A stretch of 64,000 bases of DNA from Vandiemenella viatica (Eukaryota > Arthropoda > Insecta > Orthoptera > Morabidae): assembly GCA_031002005.1 (NCBI GenBank), contig JARYHS010013630.1:236971539-237035538 (forward strand). The letters run 5' to 3'. The notes beneath the pieces are model-generated. The model worked only from the letters and a program-made list of their open reading frames with translations. It had not been told where the DNA came from and searched no databases. Position numbers and translations under genes: made by a program. This document shows positions 48,748 through 61,565 of this stretch, piece by piece (within the stretch, counting starts at the first letter, position 1; each line of letters opens with the position of its first letter).

Positions 48748-48945
48748 ATTTCAGATATGTAGGTCCTTCAGTTAATCGTGGAGTCCGAACTGAGGAGCGT
48801 TCCAGCGTATTTCACATTAACAGAGAAACGATTTGCTGGATGAAGCTCAGTTAAAAGGCACAAAAATTCCGTCTGAGACTGGGATTCGAAACGGTTCCTC
48901 TCTTCTTCCAAGTCAAATACCTAAATCAGCTGAGCCTTCATGTCA
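48748..48945 (-). mobile_element. SINE family B, antisense, diverged
   Basis: Inverted landmarks: a tcggactccacgattaactg-type segment (48760-48795), a cgttccagcgt segment, gggattcgaaacgg with the B box region (48880-48895), and agctgagcc from the head (48927-48935). Confidence 0.75.
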
Positions 48946-49183
48946 CTCCAACTGTACCAAAGTGTGGCAGGCTTGAAGAAGTTGTACTCATCACGGATTT
49001 AAAACACATATAATGTAAATTTGCAGGAATATATTGACCAGCTTGAGTTAATCTACTAAAATCTCTGACCGATCCAAAATTGTTTTCTTACGATATTTGA
49101 ATCGTAATAAGACGGTGGATAAAATCAGTTAAACAAAGTCCCATACAGATGATTCAGGTTTTCGCTTTTGCATTTAGAGACTA

Positions 49184-49545
49184 CTAGCTCGTACGCGCAC
49201 TACGTACGCGTGGATTATGAATATTTTCCAGGATTGAATATAGAAAGTTGTTGGTAACGAATGATTGGTCCCAAACAATATCGAGTCGGCATAATATGAC
49301 AGGAAAGCTATCACTATATCATTCTACCGTCGAACCTGTCTCTTGAAGAGAATCAATTTCCAACATATTTCTGTCACCATTCGATAAGGTCTTAACTACA
49401 ACTGTTAATCATACTGGAAAAAATGTCCTGTGCACTTCATACAGATTTTCTTATCAAATTCCATCAATAGCGATATAGTCATTTAGTCGTCAAAACGTAA
49501 CAAAAAGTCAGAGACTTACTTCCGTATTTATAATATTATTACTGT
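49184..49545 (-). mobile_element. Helitron-like repeat, antisense
   Basis: On the minus strand it begins near 49545 with the gtaataatattataaatacgg variant of the family start and ends cgcgtacgagCTAG at 49184, followed by T. An internal 120-bp stretch (49230-49370) matches 6180-6290 in reverse, including gccgactcg and acggtagaatgatatagtga-type segments. Confidence 0.65.
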
Positions 49546-49549
49546 GGTT

Positions 49550-50085
49550 CACACACACACACACACTGACTGCGAACAATACCTGACGGATCACTATAAC
49601 GTAAAAAAGTGCCCACCTTCAGCATTGCAAGACTACCTACGATTTGCCTCGCATTGCACCTCTAACTTTGTGTTATCTACAGTTTATCATTCAATCCGAA
49701 TAACCTACGGCACAGGCGTGACTCTTGCGATCAAAAACAATTTTTAAAAATCTTAGCCTCCACTGAGATTTGAACCGGAGACCACGACCAAACATTTGTA
49801 AGTAAGTGCTTTAACCACTTAGCTGTCTGACCGCTACACGGAAAAACACTCCAGAGACGACCATATCGAACGCGTCTGCTTATCGCCGTTCAATAGTATT
49901 TCGAAATTATGAGACAACATTTATTATTTATACAGATAATTTTTCAACCAAATGTAGACAGTATTTTTCTCCTTGTTTCAGTGTGCAAAGTTTCATCGAG
50001 ATCGAATGAAAACTGTGGATTTGTATGAAGAACAATCAAACAAATAAACATACATACATTCATCTTTATATATATAGATGGATAG
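49550..50085 (-). repeat. First unit of a ~530-bp tandem duplication containing a tRNA-like region
   Basis: This unit aligns with 50095-50640 along its length: gcattgcaagactacctac (49623 and 50153), gcgtgactctt-cgatcaaaaac, ttgaaccggagaccacgac, ttaaccacttagctgtctgaccgct and caaagtttcatcgagat. On the minus strand an A-box-like cagctaagtgg (49815-49825) precedes a B-box-like ggttcaaatct (49766-49776) by about 40 nt, so each unit carries a tRNA-like polymerase III promoter. It opens with an AC microsatellite (49550-49566) and directly abuts the Helitron-like copy. Confidence 0.75.
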
Positions 50086-50094
50086 ATAGATTAC

Positions 50095-50640
50095 TGCACA
50101 TCACACACACACTGAATGTGCAGCTGAGGTATCAATATAATTTACAGCTACAGCATTGCAAGACTACCTACCTACGATATGCCTCGCATTGCACCCCTAA
50201 ATTTGTGATATCTAGTTTAACATTCAGTCTGGACAACCGACGGCCCAGGCGTGACTCTTACGATCAAAAACAATTTTTAAAAATCTTTGCCTCTCCGGGG
50301 ATTTGAACCGGAGACCACGACCCCAACGGGTTCGTAAGCAAGCGCTTTAACCACTTAGCTGTCTGACCGCTATACGGAAAACAGTCCAGAGATGACCATA
50401 TTCAACGCGTCTGTCTATCGCCGTCCAGTAATTTTTCGAAAGTATAAGGCAACATGTATTATTTATACAGAAAATTTTTCAACCAAATGCAGACAGTATT
50501 TTTCTTCTTGTTTCAAAGGATAAGTGTTCAAAGTTTCATCGAGATGGGATGAAAACTTTTGATTTGTATGAAGAACAAACGAACAAACGAACAAACAAAC
50601 AAACAAACATACATACAAACATCTTTATGTTTAAAGATAG
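50095..50640 (-). repeat. Second unit of the ~530-bp tandem duplication
   Basis: Diverged copy of the preceding unit. The A-box-like cagctaagtgg (inverted at 50351-50361) and B-box-like ggttcaaatcc (inverted at 50299-50309) are better preserved here, and the segment around the latter forms a good T-arm (ctccgg/ccggag). It ends in a CAAA/CATA-rich microsatellite (50571-50615). The family also contributes to 5230-5460 in the opposite orientation. Confidence 0.75.
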
Positions 50641-51324
50641 TGCACAAAAGAAAGTATAAATGGGAGCAGGAACCTTGTGCTTTCTATTGTTTTGTAAACA
50701 CCAGAGCAAGCAGTACTGGCATGTTATCTATTATCAGGTTAATTCATTATGCAAACATTATTTTTAAACCTGTTTCTGTATCTAGCCAGTACGCTAAAGA
50801 ACAATTCATTTTGTATTACCTGCAAGTAATTTGTAATAAAAATCAGTGATCTGTTTTTAAAAAAATTATTCTATAACGCCGGAATAAAATTTTGTCTCAA
50901 AAAGCCATCATTATATGTTCTAGTAGAAGTAGACTTTATTATTTCCAGTAATGGAAGGACAGTCTGGCCGTGCGCAAAAATTAGTAGAACTCACTCAAAG
51001 GTAACGTTTAAGATTGTTTTGTACAGTGAAAGTGTTACATATTACCTTTAGGATGCCACGTGAAAAATGTTATTCGATTCATCTTAGACTGCTGCCTTCT
51101 AGAGATTCGAATTATTTTAAATGAATTTCTTAAATACAACGGGAACCTCCACAAACAGCAACCTAACAGAAACTGTAAATTTGATTCATGAAATACAATT
51201 TCATTAGGTCAAGTACTTCAATAATCTACAACTACCACCTTTCCTTCTCACAAAACAACTGGACGAGTTTGTGAATCATAGCTTGTTAGGAAGTGTTCGT
51301 TAATACTGTGTTGGTGCAATTTTG
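50641..51324. other. AT-rich spacer, nothing recognised
   Basis: Chance frames only; no repeat family matched. Confidence 0.4.
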
Positions 51325-51557
51325 AGTCTTTTTTGTATTTCTATCTCGTCGACATCGAGGTCATTAGAGGTGGGATGGGACTGGGAACAAGGAATGGGAA
51401 GTAATTCGGCCTTGGCCTTTTGAAGGAAGCGTCCTGGCATTCGCTTGGAGTGATTTGGGGAAACAATGAAAAACACAAATCTGTATGTCCAGGTGGGGAT
51501 TTGGCTTCCTCTCGAATGCGAGGCCAGAACGTTAACCGTTCACCCACCACGCTCGAT
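51325..51557 (-). mobile_element. SINE family A, antisense, well preserved
   Basis: Inverted full structure: gtcgacatcgaggtcattag (tail side), a gggaagtaattcggccttgg segment, aagcgtcctggcattcgc, gatttggggaaacaatg, then the head with gcgaggccagaacgttaacc and ccaccacgctcg. The B box is altered (gatttggctt). No clear target-site duplication. Confidence 0.9.
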
Positions 51558-54500
51558 AAATATTTGTCTTATTTAACTGATGCTGAAACGATTGACTGCG
51601 TTGAAGACTGATCTGTTAAATTTTTTTTATAAATCACACACAAGATCGTAATTACCGAATATAAAAGGCGTGAAGGCTAAAACCTTTTCCACAACTGCAT
51701 AGCAAAGAAGCCTTGTGTTCTGGTAATAAAAATAGAATCCAGTTGAGGGTATGATCCTTTAGCCAAGTTACTACAAATATAGTCCTAAATCAATCAAAGA
51801 AATTAGTGTTTTCTGTTTTATGTTAAGTGAAAACACAGCAGGGTAAAAAAAATACGAATTTGCTAAATTGTGACAAATATAGTAAAAAGAACAGATAGGT
51901 AGCCTATCAAACTTTAAGTACTTTAGCGGTAGAAATAGATTACTGTTTACACGCCATGCATGACGTGGTTTCTAACTTGTTTTTCCGGCACCCACATACC
52001 CTCGCTTTGAATCCAAGAGATATCCTAAATAGTCTGGCGACGTGAAGACGGCGCACAGTAGATCACGCGCGTACAAGAAATGCACAGTGGCAGTCAGGGC
52101 AGCCGCCTTGGGAAACCATTAATCATTGCTCAAAGTCGACTCCCGCCTTGCAGCGAGGCGTCGCCCAAGCCGCCTAATTTCCAGCTTTGCGAGTGGCGTA
52201 AATAAAGCAATTCATCACCCGGCGAGAAAACTGCCGACCCTCCGGTCGGTCGCTAATACCTCTTCCAACCCCCGCCCGTATGTCGCCAGTTCTTGATCAT
52301 CAAGGTTCTAACGCAAAGGCGCCAGCTCCTACTGCACAGTTTCCAAGCTGGCTCGGTTGGAACGTTTCACTTGTTCTCTCCCCATTTCGACCGTCTCACA
52401 TTGAGGGTGATTTAGAAATTGGAGTTGGACGCGTTACAAATGAATGTACTTGACACTCTTACCGAACCTAACCCAAACCTACTTGTTCCTGTGGCTTGGT
52501 TTTATCGTTATAACCACTGCGGCAAGATTTTCAAGGCTCTAAAGATCATTTTAAATTACTTTAGAGACCAAATCTTTAGCATCATATCGACATTTTATTT
52601 TAAATACACATATAACGCAGGCGGCTGCAGATCATTGTAATGAATTACGGTTGAATGGTATCATCTTCTCATTTATTTTATTCGTTTACTTTAAAGAAAA
52701 ACAGTATGTTCTGAGTCATTTTTCAATCTAAAACCACCATTGTGACTTCTGATACATTATTTTCTTATGTTTTTGAATAATGTATGGCTCATATGCCCGG
52801 TGATAAGATAAGATACGTTTCATTTTGATGTGAAGTAGGAATGCTGAGAGATTTAAGATAAAAGTGTTCACAAATTAGCATCAATTTTTTTACTGAACGC
52901 GATTCACTCAAAATCTACTTGTTGGATTTAGTTAATACCCGCAGTGGGAATGCTTAGCGTGAGTTCAGCGTACGAACGGTAACGTATTGTTTGCAGGAAT
53001 TAACCTATTTCTCTCTCTCTCTCTCTCTCTATGTAATTACTATAACATGCCCAGATTAATCTGTACAGTAACAGATAAGGCAAACGAAGTTGTAGGCAAC
53101 AGCTGGTTTATTATATACGCAGAACAGCTTTATGTTTGTCACGATACACCAAGAAATTTTACCAAATGACATCCCAGCTATGGTGAATGCTAATTTCAGA
53201 TTAGCACTTCCCGGAACATACATTGATTTGATTTCACCTCATCTTCCACCCCAGAAAATCTTTGACAGCATGCTATCTACTTTGCCACTGCCTGGGTTGC
53301 TCATTTATAGTCATTCTTGCGTCAACGAGAAGTTTCATGATGCTTCATATCGCTTTCACGTGTCATAACTACTGTATGTCTGTTGTATAATTTTCAGTAT
53401 AATGCGATCAGATCTGTGATAACGATTTAAGCCCGTTGATTCAAAGTAATACTACGGATTAATTATTTTCATAATGTTACTCTCCACAGTTGTTTATTCA
53501 ACCTTTTTTAACATGGGTGCATAGATCCGTATCGTAGCAACGTAAGCAACCATATAACACATGTGGCAAAGTGGTGAAGTCATCTGATGGACACCGTATA
53601 CCAGAACACATTCTCCGAGGAAAACAGTCAGTGCTTTCATATGTTGCGTAGAAAAACTCGTCATTTCTTCATACTCTAAAGATCCAGAGCTCGACTATAC
53701 ATTAACCCACAATAACATCGGTTCAGGAATAATACAGCGTTATCTTTCTACGTGTATCACTGATAGTACGAGAACATTCTAATTTTAACTTGCTAATTTA
53801 ATGTTTTTAATAATATTCATATACTGTATTAATAACTCTCTTCCTTATTTTATCACTTTCGTCGATAGTTAATCATTTCACTGATCGTGATATGATTAGT
53901 CGTATGTAAGGTGTGTTATTTATTCACGTTATATAATGGTAAAGATTCCAAATGTTTAATTGAAGAAACTGGCTAACCTCGATACAAATTTCTCTATAAT
54001 TCTCTCTCTCTTTTACGTAGGAAGTACCGTTCCAAGATTTTTTCATAAATAAACACGTTGAAATCTTTTACAGATTACCGCACCCCTCTCCAGTTCCGTA
54101 GCCAATGAGCCACGCTGTGCCATATTCCGTTGCTCCCAGCGCGGTGCGAGTGACGTCAAGCCAACAGTTGGCCGTTGTAGATGGCGGCGGCGGAACGCGC
54201 AGCTCAAAGCGGTGCCTGCAAATTGGGTTATCGCAGACGGCATTCCAAGAACTTCTACCACAAGACAAGTGTTTGCGACTAGCACAGAGTGCGACGCATT
54301 TCCATTTCAAAGCGAATATTGTCAAATTGTCGCCTCTGAACTGAGTTCCGGACCTAATCACATGATTCATTTTTAGGAACTGCCGCATATAACGTACACA
54401 TTTGTTTCGTCAGTGGTGACTCATATTAACAATAAATAACCTTTCTGTAATTACAGTAATATTAAGGAGTTGCGGCTAAAACAAATATAAGAAGCCATGC

Positions 54501-55185
54501 AAACGTCATAATTGACATATCATGTTCTTAATGCAAGGCTGGTAGCTTCGATGAATCGAATAAATCAATACAATTTTGCTGTGGAATGTTGGCGATGTGT
54601 CTTAGACAAGATAGCAGAGATAAATTCTTAAATTGGTTCTTGGGTATCTCCCTTGACTTAACAACTAGAAGGGAAAATTGAGATGTTTCAGATTAGTGAC
54701 TATATGGAAAGAACCTAATTTTCAACAGCTCCCAGCAAAGCTTCACGTTTTCCTAATGCATGCCTTAAAATTACTGGGCAATAAAAACCGTCTAAGCTAA
54801 AGATTTTCATTAAATGCAATAAAATGCACAGCAGATCATACTGACTCCTAAGTGGTAGCTAATTTGTATTAGGTTACTAGATGGTGCCCACGGCCTTGTT
54901 CGTGTTTTTCAAGAGCTTTGAAGGTTTTGATAGTTTTACACGGAATTTTAGCTATGTTCAGAGTAAAAAGTAATCTGTGTAACTTCCTGCCAAATCAGCA
55001 AATCCACCAGTGAAAATAACGTCAAAATCGGTTTACACAGTAAATATGTTACATATTAATTATTTATATTTGTTAATAACTGAAAAAGCTAAAATGTATC
55101 GTATTCTAGAACATTATTCAAGAACCTTTTAGTGCATTCATGATAATTCTAGTATATACTAAAGATTAAAAAGATTTTTTAAAAC
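51558..55185. other. No gene recognised; GC-richer islets at about 52000-52400 and 54060-54300
   Basis: 52000-52400 contains gccgcctaatttccagc, gtcggtcgctaatacctc and aacccccgcccg. 54060-54300 contains gatggcggcggcggaacgc and gcgcggtgcgagtgacgtcaag (a CRE-like tgacgtca). Neither matches a repeat in this window and the frames across them have no domain. A CT microsatellite lies at 53011-53030. The adjoining frames of 60 and 78 residues (52987-53368) are unrecognised. Confidence 0.4.
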
Positions 55186-55189
55186 ACGT

Positions 55190-55480
55190 TGGTCTAAATA
55201 TGAAAATGCCCTAGGTCGACCACTTTCAGCCACCGTATCCCCCGCTCCATCACAGTTAGCGACATGTAATCATTATAGCGCGATGGAGACTAGAGGCTAC
55301 TACCACACACAAATACCAGTGATCTGCTCTATGTAACTGCAGCTGGAAAGTGAAATATAGGGACACACTCGTCTTTTGTCGAAAAATGAAAATGTGTTAC
55401 GTCAGCCACTTTCAACCACCATAGCCCCGAACAGATTATATCCGTATTGCAAGAATAGACTCTAGTTTAATACAGAAGTG
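55190..55480 (+). repeat. Two-unit ~186-bp tandem repeat
   Basis: tgaaaatgccctaggtcgac...ccactttcagccaccgta at 55200-55240 recurs as tgaaaatgtgttacgtcagc...ccactttcaaccaccata at 55386-55426. The intervening sequence is partly repeated. It may belong to a non-autonomous element, but no ends are visible. Confidence 0.6.
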
Positions 55481-57735
55481 AAGAAGAATAAATTCTTATC
55501 TAACGTTTTTGTAATATCAAGTAGCCACACTACTCTGTATCGCTTCGGGGAACATCTTCTGAAGCATTTTTAGTTTTTTTCTACTTTATCCGCTCATATA
55601 GGAGCTATATCTAAATTTTCAGTTCATGGTTCACTTGCTATGGATGTTATTATTCATTGATCTACAAGTTAACGAACATAGGATCTAGCTTTAATTCAGT
55701 CAAATGACAACATTGAGTGTCTACAACTATTTCAACACTACATTGTATATAGCAGTGTGCTTTGCACCAAAATTCATTTTTCGTGTGCACTTTCCAGACT
55801 CTAACGGTAAGAGGTGTGGTGTGACAGCGTCACCCACAATGAATATAATTAAATTATTATTAATTATATTCATAATTCTCTTTATTATATTCAAGTTTAT
55901 TAATTATTTAATCTTGCAACATGTAAGTAATTGTAAATAATGAGGGTTGTCTGAATAGATTAAACGTATGTTTAAACCAGGGCGGCCAAAGGTATAGTTT
56001 GTTATAAATTTAATTTTTCTGTAAACTCATGGCTCAGAAAGGTTGAATATTGAAGGCTGGAAACTGCCATTTCGGACGGTTGAGGGTGGAACAAAAGCGA
56101 GCGAGGCGACTCGGCGGCGCCGGGCCAGCCCGGCTTCAGTTCCGTTTGAAATAGGACGATGACCTACCCCTACCCTGCTACTGCCCCGAAGGCCAAGTAG
56201 AAAACGCGCGGAGGGAGACGTGTAGATGTGTAGATAGCCAATCCTGAACATTTATTGGGGTCTACAATACTAATTCCGTGGAGTTCTTTTACATGTGGAG
56301 TGCAACCAGCCGAGGAAGAAGAAGAGGCCATTTTTAGACTGCACTTGGGTCCAAGACGAGCTGATGAACGGACGTGTCAGCCGACACGCTCTCGACTGAT
56401 GATCATTGTATGGTTGATCATTCTTGCTTTGGGAAGCGAGATGTTGAGTGGCATGCCTGCCATTACCTGGAAGTTATTCTAATAACGCGGTCGTAGCCGC
56501 TTATTTAGCTTCCACAGCTGCAGTGACATTGTATATGTCGCTCACCATCACGGCGATGATTTCATGGTAATGTACCAGAAACTACGGTCACTATTCATTG
56601 GGTTTTAACAGACTTGTGAGCCCTTAAGCGACGCCTGAGATTAAGACTCTGTTCCCGTCACTTAAATTCTGAGCTAGCTGAATTTATATTCCACATTTAA
56701 CATTTTCAAGCATCTTGCTATTTGTTAATTCAATTTTGATGCTTTTCTTTCATTTATACGGCGCCCCTGGGATTTTTCCTTTGTACAGTAAAAATGTTAG
56801 CTTCAATTTGATGGCCTGTGTTGCCATATTATTCAATGTTAACTTTTCTGTTGTATTTTATTTGTGAGATATTTCATTCGGTTTTTGTTTGCTTTCACCG
56901 GCGAATTGTAAACGTCGGGTACTGCTTGTTTTTGCTGAATCAATTGTGTTTAACGTAACGTTAGTTACTACCCGACCTTGTAAAGGCCATAAGACCCAAT
57001 AAATGAGGTATTATTTTGTGTCTAAATTTCATGGTTCTAGTTAAACCCTTTTGATCCCCTTTTAAATTAGCATATTTTATATGTTCTTTTTCATTTTCAG
57101 AATTATTAAATAGGATTTAATTATAAATCCCCTCTCCCTTTTTAGGCAACTTACATTCTCGCCAACGTGCCCCTAAGTTGTTCCAATTACAGAGGGAAGA
57201 ACAAAATTCTCAATGAATTCACCTGAAAGAATTATTTCACTTTTAATTATGAAAACTGTTTCATGTTTATTACAAATTGTGTTACAGTTTTCAGAGGGGC
57301 TTCATAAACATTTGCTACCATAAAAATATTTTAACCTGATCTTCCTTTATCGTATAACATGCAGTTTCCTGTCCCATGTAGAGCTCCCAAATATCAGAAT
57401 TTTGTTTTAGTATCGTCCCAAACACATTGATGCACTAACTGCCTTCACAAATTACAGTTCTTCCTTATATAGACAGTCCGGAAAATAATAGAAAACTCTT
57501 TAAATGTCGCAAGAATTTTCATAACCTATCAAATGTAATATTGTAGCCCTAGCAAAGGTCTCGCCATTTTCAAGTTTTAGCTACTTTAACGTTCACAAGT
57601 TACACAGCTGTCAGGTCGAAAAACTCATATCGGAAGATAAGACCGATCTCAAACACAATCCAAAATTAACCTGTGGACTGGGATCATTAATTCCCAATTG
57701 ATTGGGCCTTATGAGCTACCAAGTTAATTTAGATT
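55481..57735. other. No gene recognised; GC-richer islet at about 56060-56470
   Basis: The islet includes gcgaggcgactcggcggcgccgggcc and aaaacgcgcggagggagac. Frames of 74-75 residues on opposite strands meet there, without domains. The rest is AT-rich and unassigned. Confidence 0.4.
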
Positions 57736-57750
57736 TATATATATATATAT

Positions 57751-58680
57751 GCCTGGCATTTGCGAATGACCTGGCAATTCTCAGCAACAATAGGCAGGAA
57801 GCACAAGATGCATTGAAACAGCTACATCAAATTGCCACCAAAACAGGGCTACAAATTTCGTATGAAAAAACGCAGTACATGGAGAAACAAAACAACAATG
57901 TACAAACAATATACACAAAATTTGGAAACATAAAAAGAGTTGAGAAATTCAAATATCTAGTGGAATACGTACAAGTAGGAGGATCTAACAAGTTATCAAA
58001 TTCAGAAAGATCAGAAAAGCTTCAGAAGGCTTATAGACTCACATGGTCATATTATAACAAAAGAAATATATCAAGACAGGCCAAACTCAGACATTACAAA
58101 ACAGTGGTACTGCCAGAAGCATTATATGCATCAGAAACAACAACGATTGGGGCTTCAGGCATGACAGAAGCGGAAAAAGTTAAACCCAAAATCCTTAGAA
58201 CATTTTTGGAGCAATATATAAAGACGGTATATGGATGAAAAGACCAACGAAAGAACTATACGAACATACAGATAGATTGACAGACATGATCAGAAGACGT
58301 AGATTACAATTCTATGGACATTTACAGCGAATGAACAGCACTAGACTCACAAAGGGGATCTTTGATGTGGTAAATGGTTCACTCAGGAAAACCAATTGGT
58401 TCCAGGAAATAGAAGAGGACTTGAATCACGCAGGGATCAGCAAGGAAATGACACGGGAAAGGGGACAATTCAGGAACAAAATTATGAACTCAAAATTTAA
58501 AATACAGAAGAAAACAGGAATCAAATGGACTGAACAAAGGAAACAGAAACACAGTGAACGTATGAAGAGGTTTTGGGAAGAGAAGAGGAAGAAGACAAAT
58601 ACAAACAAAAACTGAATAATCATGAATAATTTGAGTTTAAACACTGTCCTCAAGGGCAATAATGATTAATAATAATAATA
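57751..58680 (+). mobile_element. 5'-truncated LINE, best-preserved coding remnant
   Basis: Translation starts at the catalytic motif region (LAFANDLAILSNN, where the usual FADD reads FAND) and continues GLQISYEKTQYM, VEKFKYLVEYVQ, ISRQAKLRHYKTVV and LPEALYASE to about 58235. One frameshift near 58215-58235 then moves to a second frame, KDGIWMKRPTKELYEHTDRL, IRRRRLQFYGHLQRM, HSERMKRFWEE, ending at 58612. The order is typical of the C-terminal half of an arthropod non-LTR reverse transcriptase. A short 3' UTR ends in (TAA)n then (TA)n (58667-58691). A (TA)n run also precedes the insertion (57736-57750), so the target may have been a TA microsatellite. Only one frameshift and a modified catalytic residue suggest a younger copy than the other LINEs here. 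Confidence 0.9.
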
Positions 58681-58710
58681 TATATATATATGAAATGAAT
58701 TGCTGGGGCT

Positions 58711-58731
58711 GTTAGAGGACGTGCCTCTAAC
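58711..58731. repeat. Short perfect hairpin
   Basis: gttagagg and cctctaac are exact inverted copies around acgtg, just downstream of the LINE tail. No role can be assigned. Confidence 0.8.
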
Positions 58732-60805
58732 AATACGGCAGAATACGTGACCACAAAATTATGGTTTCTTCTCCCATTACGCCGTACGAGTGCGGCAACA
58801 TTCGGACTAAGCTTGTCTACGAAGATTAATAGGCAGCCTAGGTCCCATTCTTAGACTGCAGCGATACTCCGATTTTAATATCCTGAGTTTTTTAAGTTGG
58901 AGATGTCTTAAATACTTTATTTAAAAAAGTCAAATGTGAAAAATTTAAGAGTTAATGAACTCGCATCAACTCTGAAGTAAGCCAACATTTTTTAATAGGC
59001 GCAGGGCGAGTATTGGAGCGGAAGGCAGGTAGTTTGATGATTTAATGTAGTTTTTAAAGTAAAAATAATAACTAATATCATTAATGTCTTCATTTCTAGA
59101 AATGGCAAACAAACAAAAAGCAGTTGATAAGTTAAAAAATATATATTAACATTTGTATCCTGCTGCTAAAGGTCAATATTTTATACTTGGTAGGTCATGA
59201 TAGAGCCATTCAAGTGTTAAAGGATTATAGATTATTTACAGGACACCCTTCGTGTTGTTACTAAGTTGGAGGTGACCTGTTTCTGAATTTTCTAGATGTT
59301 GTGCGTTGTAACTTATAAAATTTGCGTTTCGACTGAGTGATTTTTGTGATTGTTCAGTAAAATGATACTTTTTATTTTTGACACGAAATGGTTATATATG
59401 TTTATCAAATAACTGTTCCAGCTCTAGTTGTTTGGTCTAACAAGGACTGCCAGAAAATATTACCTACCTATGATGTTCCGTGCATCAACCAGTACATTAG
59501 CAACCTGCTGCTTTGATTTCTTGCCTGTAAAACTCAGATCGATTCTCAGGTATTCTCCGGTATAACCGTTTCGTCTTAGTCAAAGTAGTCTTTGTTGTTT
59601 ATTAAAATAGATTGTATATAAAATATTATTTTATTTGTGACTGTATAAGATAATGAGACAGATTCAGTATGCATTTGACATAAACGAGAATTCAGATGAA
59701 AGAGTTGTTAACACGGGTAACTACATTAAAACTAAAACTTCATTTCACAAAAGTTTCAAAATGGAAACAAAACTGTTGAAATGTTGACTATGCGTTCTTT
59801 CCGAGAAGGTCAATATGCATTTAACATTAACTTATTCTCTGTTGACGGAAGAATTCATTCCACTTGAGAGGCAATGAGTTTGCTTTCAATCAATTTTTAA
59901 AACCAATTTGCGGACTCCTCACGACAGCTCTACGAAAAAGGAAAAATCAAACTCGCTCAGTCTGAGACTGCTCTGAAGAATAGGTTCATAACTTCGAGGT
60001 TAGTTAAATTTGCTTTTAATTTCACGACTGACTCCTACGCGAAAGACAATCAGCATAAAAACATGCCTTTTCCCGTCAAGTCGTGTGCTTCCATAAACAG
60101 CGTTCTCTGTGTGCGTGACTTTTCCCAGAACTTCGTTTGGCTTGCGTATCCATTATCTCAAAACATGCTAGGAACAGAACAGGACTGAACATAAAGGAAT
60201 ATATTATCTTAGAAATGTGGTTCTGAAAAGTGTTCGTGGCCGTATCGGTGTGTTACGTAAGGAACGGATAATTCAGAACACAAGAAAACGATGAAAAATA
60301 TTCTTGGCTAAAGAAACGCAAAGATGGATGTTACTAAAATGCCTCGTAAAGTGTATATTAACTGAAATATTAGAATAAGAATTTAAGCACAGCTAAATAT
60401 TGGGTAAAAATGATTGGAATTACGAACTTTTGGCTATTTACGAATAAAAATACAATACACGGTACAACTCTTCTGTAACCTGAGCTATTGCGAAAAATAT
60501 AATAGATATGAAAAAAGCGAATCTAGGGTCATGGCTTCATTCAAATATAAGTTAAAATGGATTACGTCTTGGCCAAATTCATTTTTGTTAAGTGGGTTAA
60601 TTGCCTAGATTTGTGGATCTGTGTTTCTAAGAACACTGCAGATTAAATACCAGAAGAGCTAGAACTACCACGTTTGGTATTTATAAGGTTTTTCTCAGTT
60701 ATACAAACAATCGCCGTTTACGTTTTTTCAGCTAGAGACATAAAACTCATAGATAATGAATTATATCATTACATTATCCGTAAAAATTTCGGAATAACAG
60801 TAATA
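58732..60805. other. AT-rich DNA, nothing recognised
   Basis: No coding region or repeat family identified on either strand. Confidence 0.45.
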
Positions 60806-60807
60806 TA

Positions 60808-61565
60808 CACTGAAGTGCCGAAAGTCATTTGGTACCACCTAATACAGTGAGGGACCTCCTTCGGCTCTGCGAATTGTATCAACAACCCGATGTGGCACAG
60901 ACTCAACAATTCGACTGACGACCCCCGATGAAATATTCAGCGATGCTTCTTCGACAACAGTCAATAATGGCGACAGTGTTGCCGGGGGAGAACGTTGTGC
61001 ACGAAGTGAGCTTTCGACCTCAGGAGCTCAGGAGAGGTGCTGCAACCGATGGCGTTATGTTAGCAGAGGCACTCGTCTCGGTCTTCTACTGCCAGATCCC
61101 ATCAACGCCAAATTATCCTGTACTGTCCACATGGTCATGGCTTTCGTATGTCCATTGTTGACTGTAGCTGTTACCTATCGCCTCTCTATCAACACTAACA
61201 CTTCGACGCAGACGTCACTGGTCTCCCTCACTAGTAGACGTGGTCGGTCACTGCGTTGTACATGGCGGGAGGTAATGCAGAAAATTTCTTACTAGATTCG
61301 CGGCGCACTTTTGACACTGTGGATAGAAGAATTTTGATTTCGCAAACAATTTTCTTAATGGAATGCCCCTTGCGTCTAGCGTCAACTACCATTCCACTTT
61401 CAAAATCTGTCAATTAATGTCATGCGACCATAATCACGTTCATATGAACACAAGAGTAGAAATGAAAGCCTTAACACCGCACGGCGCATTTATACGTTCC
61501 TCAGTAGTGTTACCGCTACCTGGATATTTGCTTCTTCATGTCTAATGATTTTTAGCACTTCAGTG
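60808..61565 (-). mobile_element. Internally deleted Tc1-like element
   Basis: The ends CACTGAAGTG (from 60808, preceded by TA) and CACTTCAGTG (to 61565) are inverted repeats of the same type as at 27541/28925. On the minus strand an N-terminal segment TDFESGMVVDARRKGHSIKK...STVSKVRRE (61413-61290) corresponds to the helix-turn-helix DNA-binding region of Tc1 transposases. DNA around 61190-61265 matches 28140-28210 of the other copy. The catalytic domain is missing. The flanking TA on the right has mutated to AA. Likely a non-autonomous deletion derivative. Confidence 0.82.

Noticed and set aside
52987..53368. Adjacent 60- and 78-residue frames as exons of one gene
   Set aside because: They overlap in different frames, follow a CT microsatellite and show no recognised protein motif.
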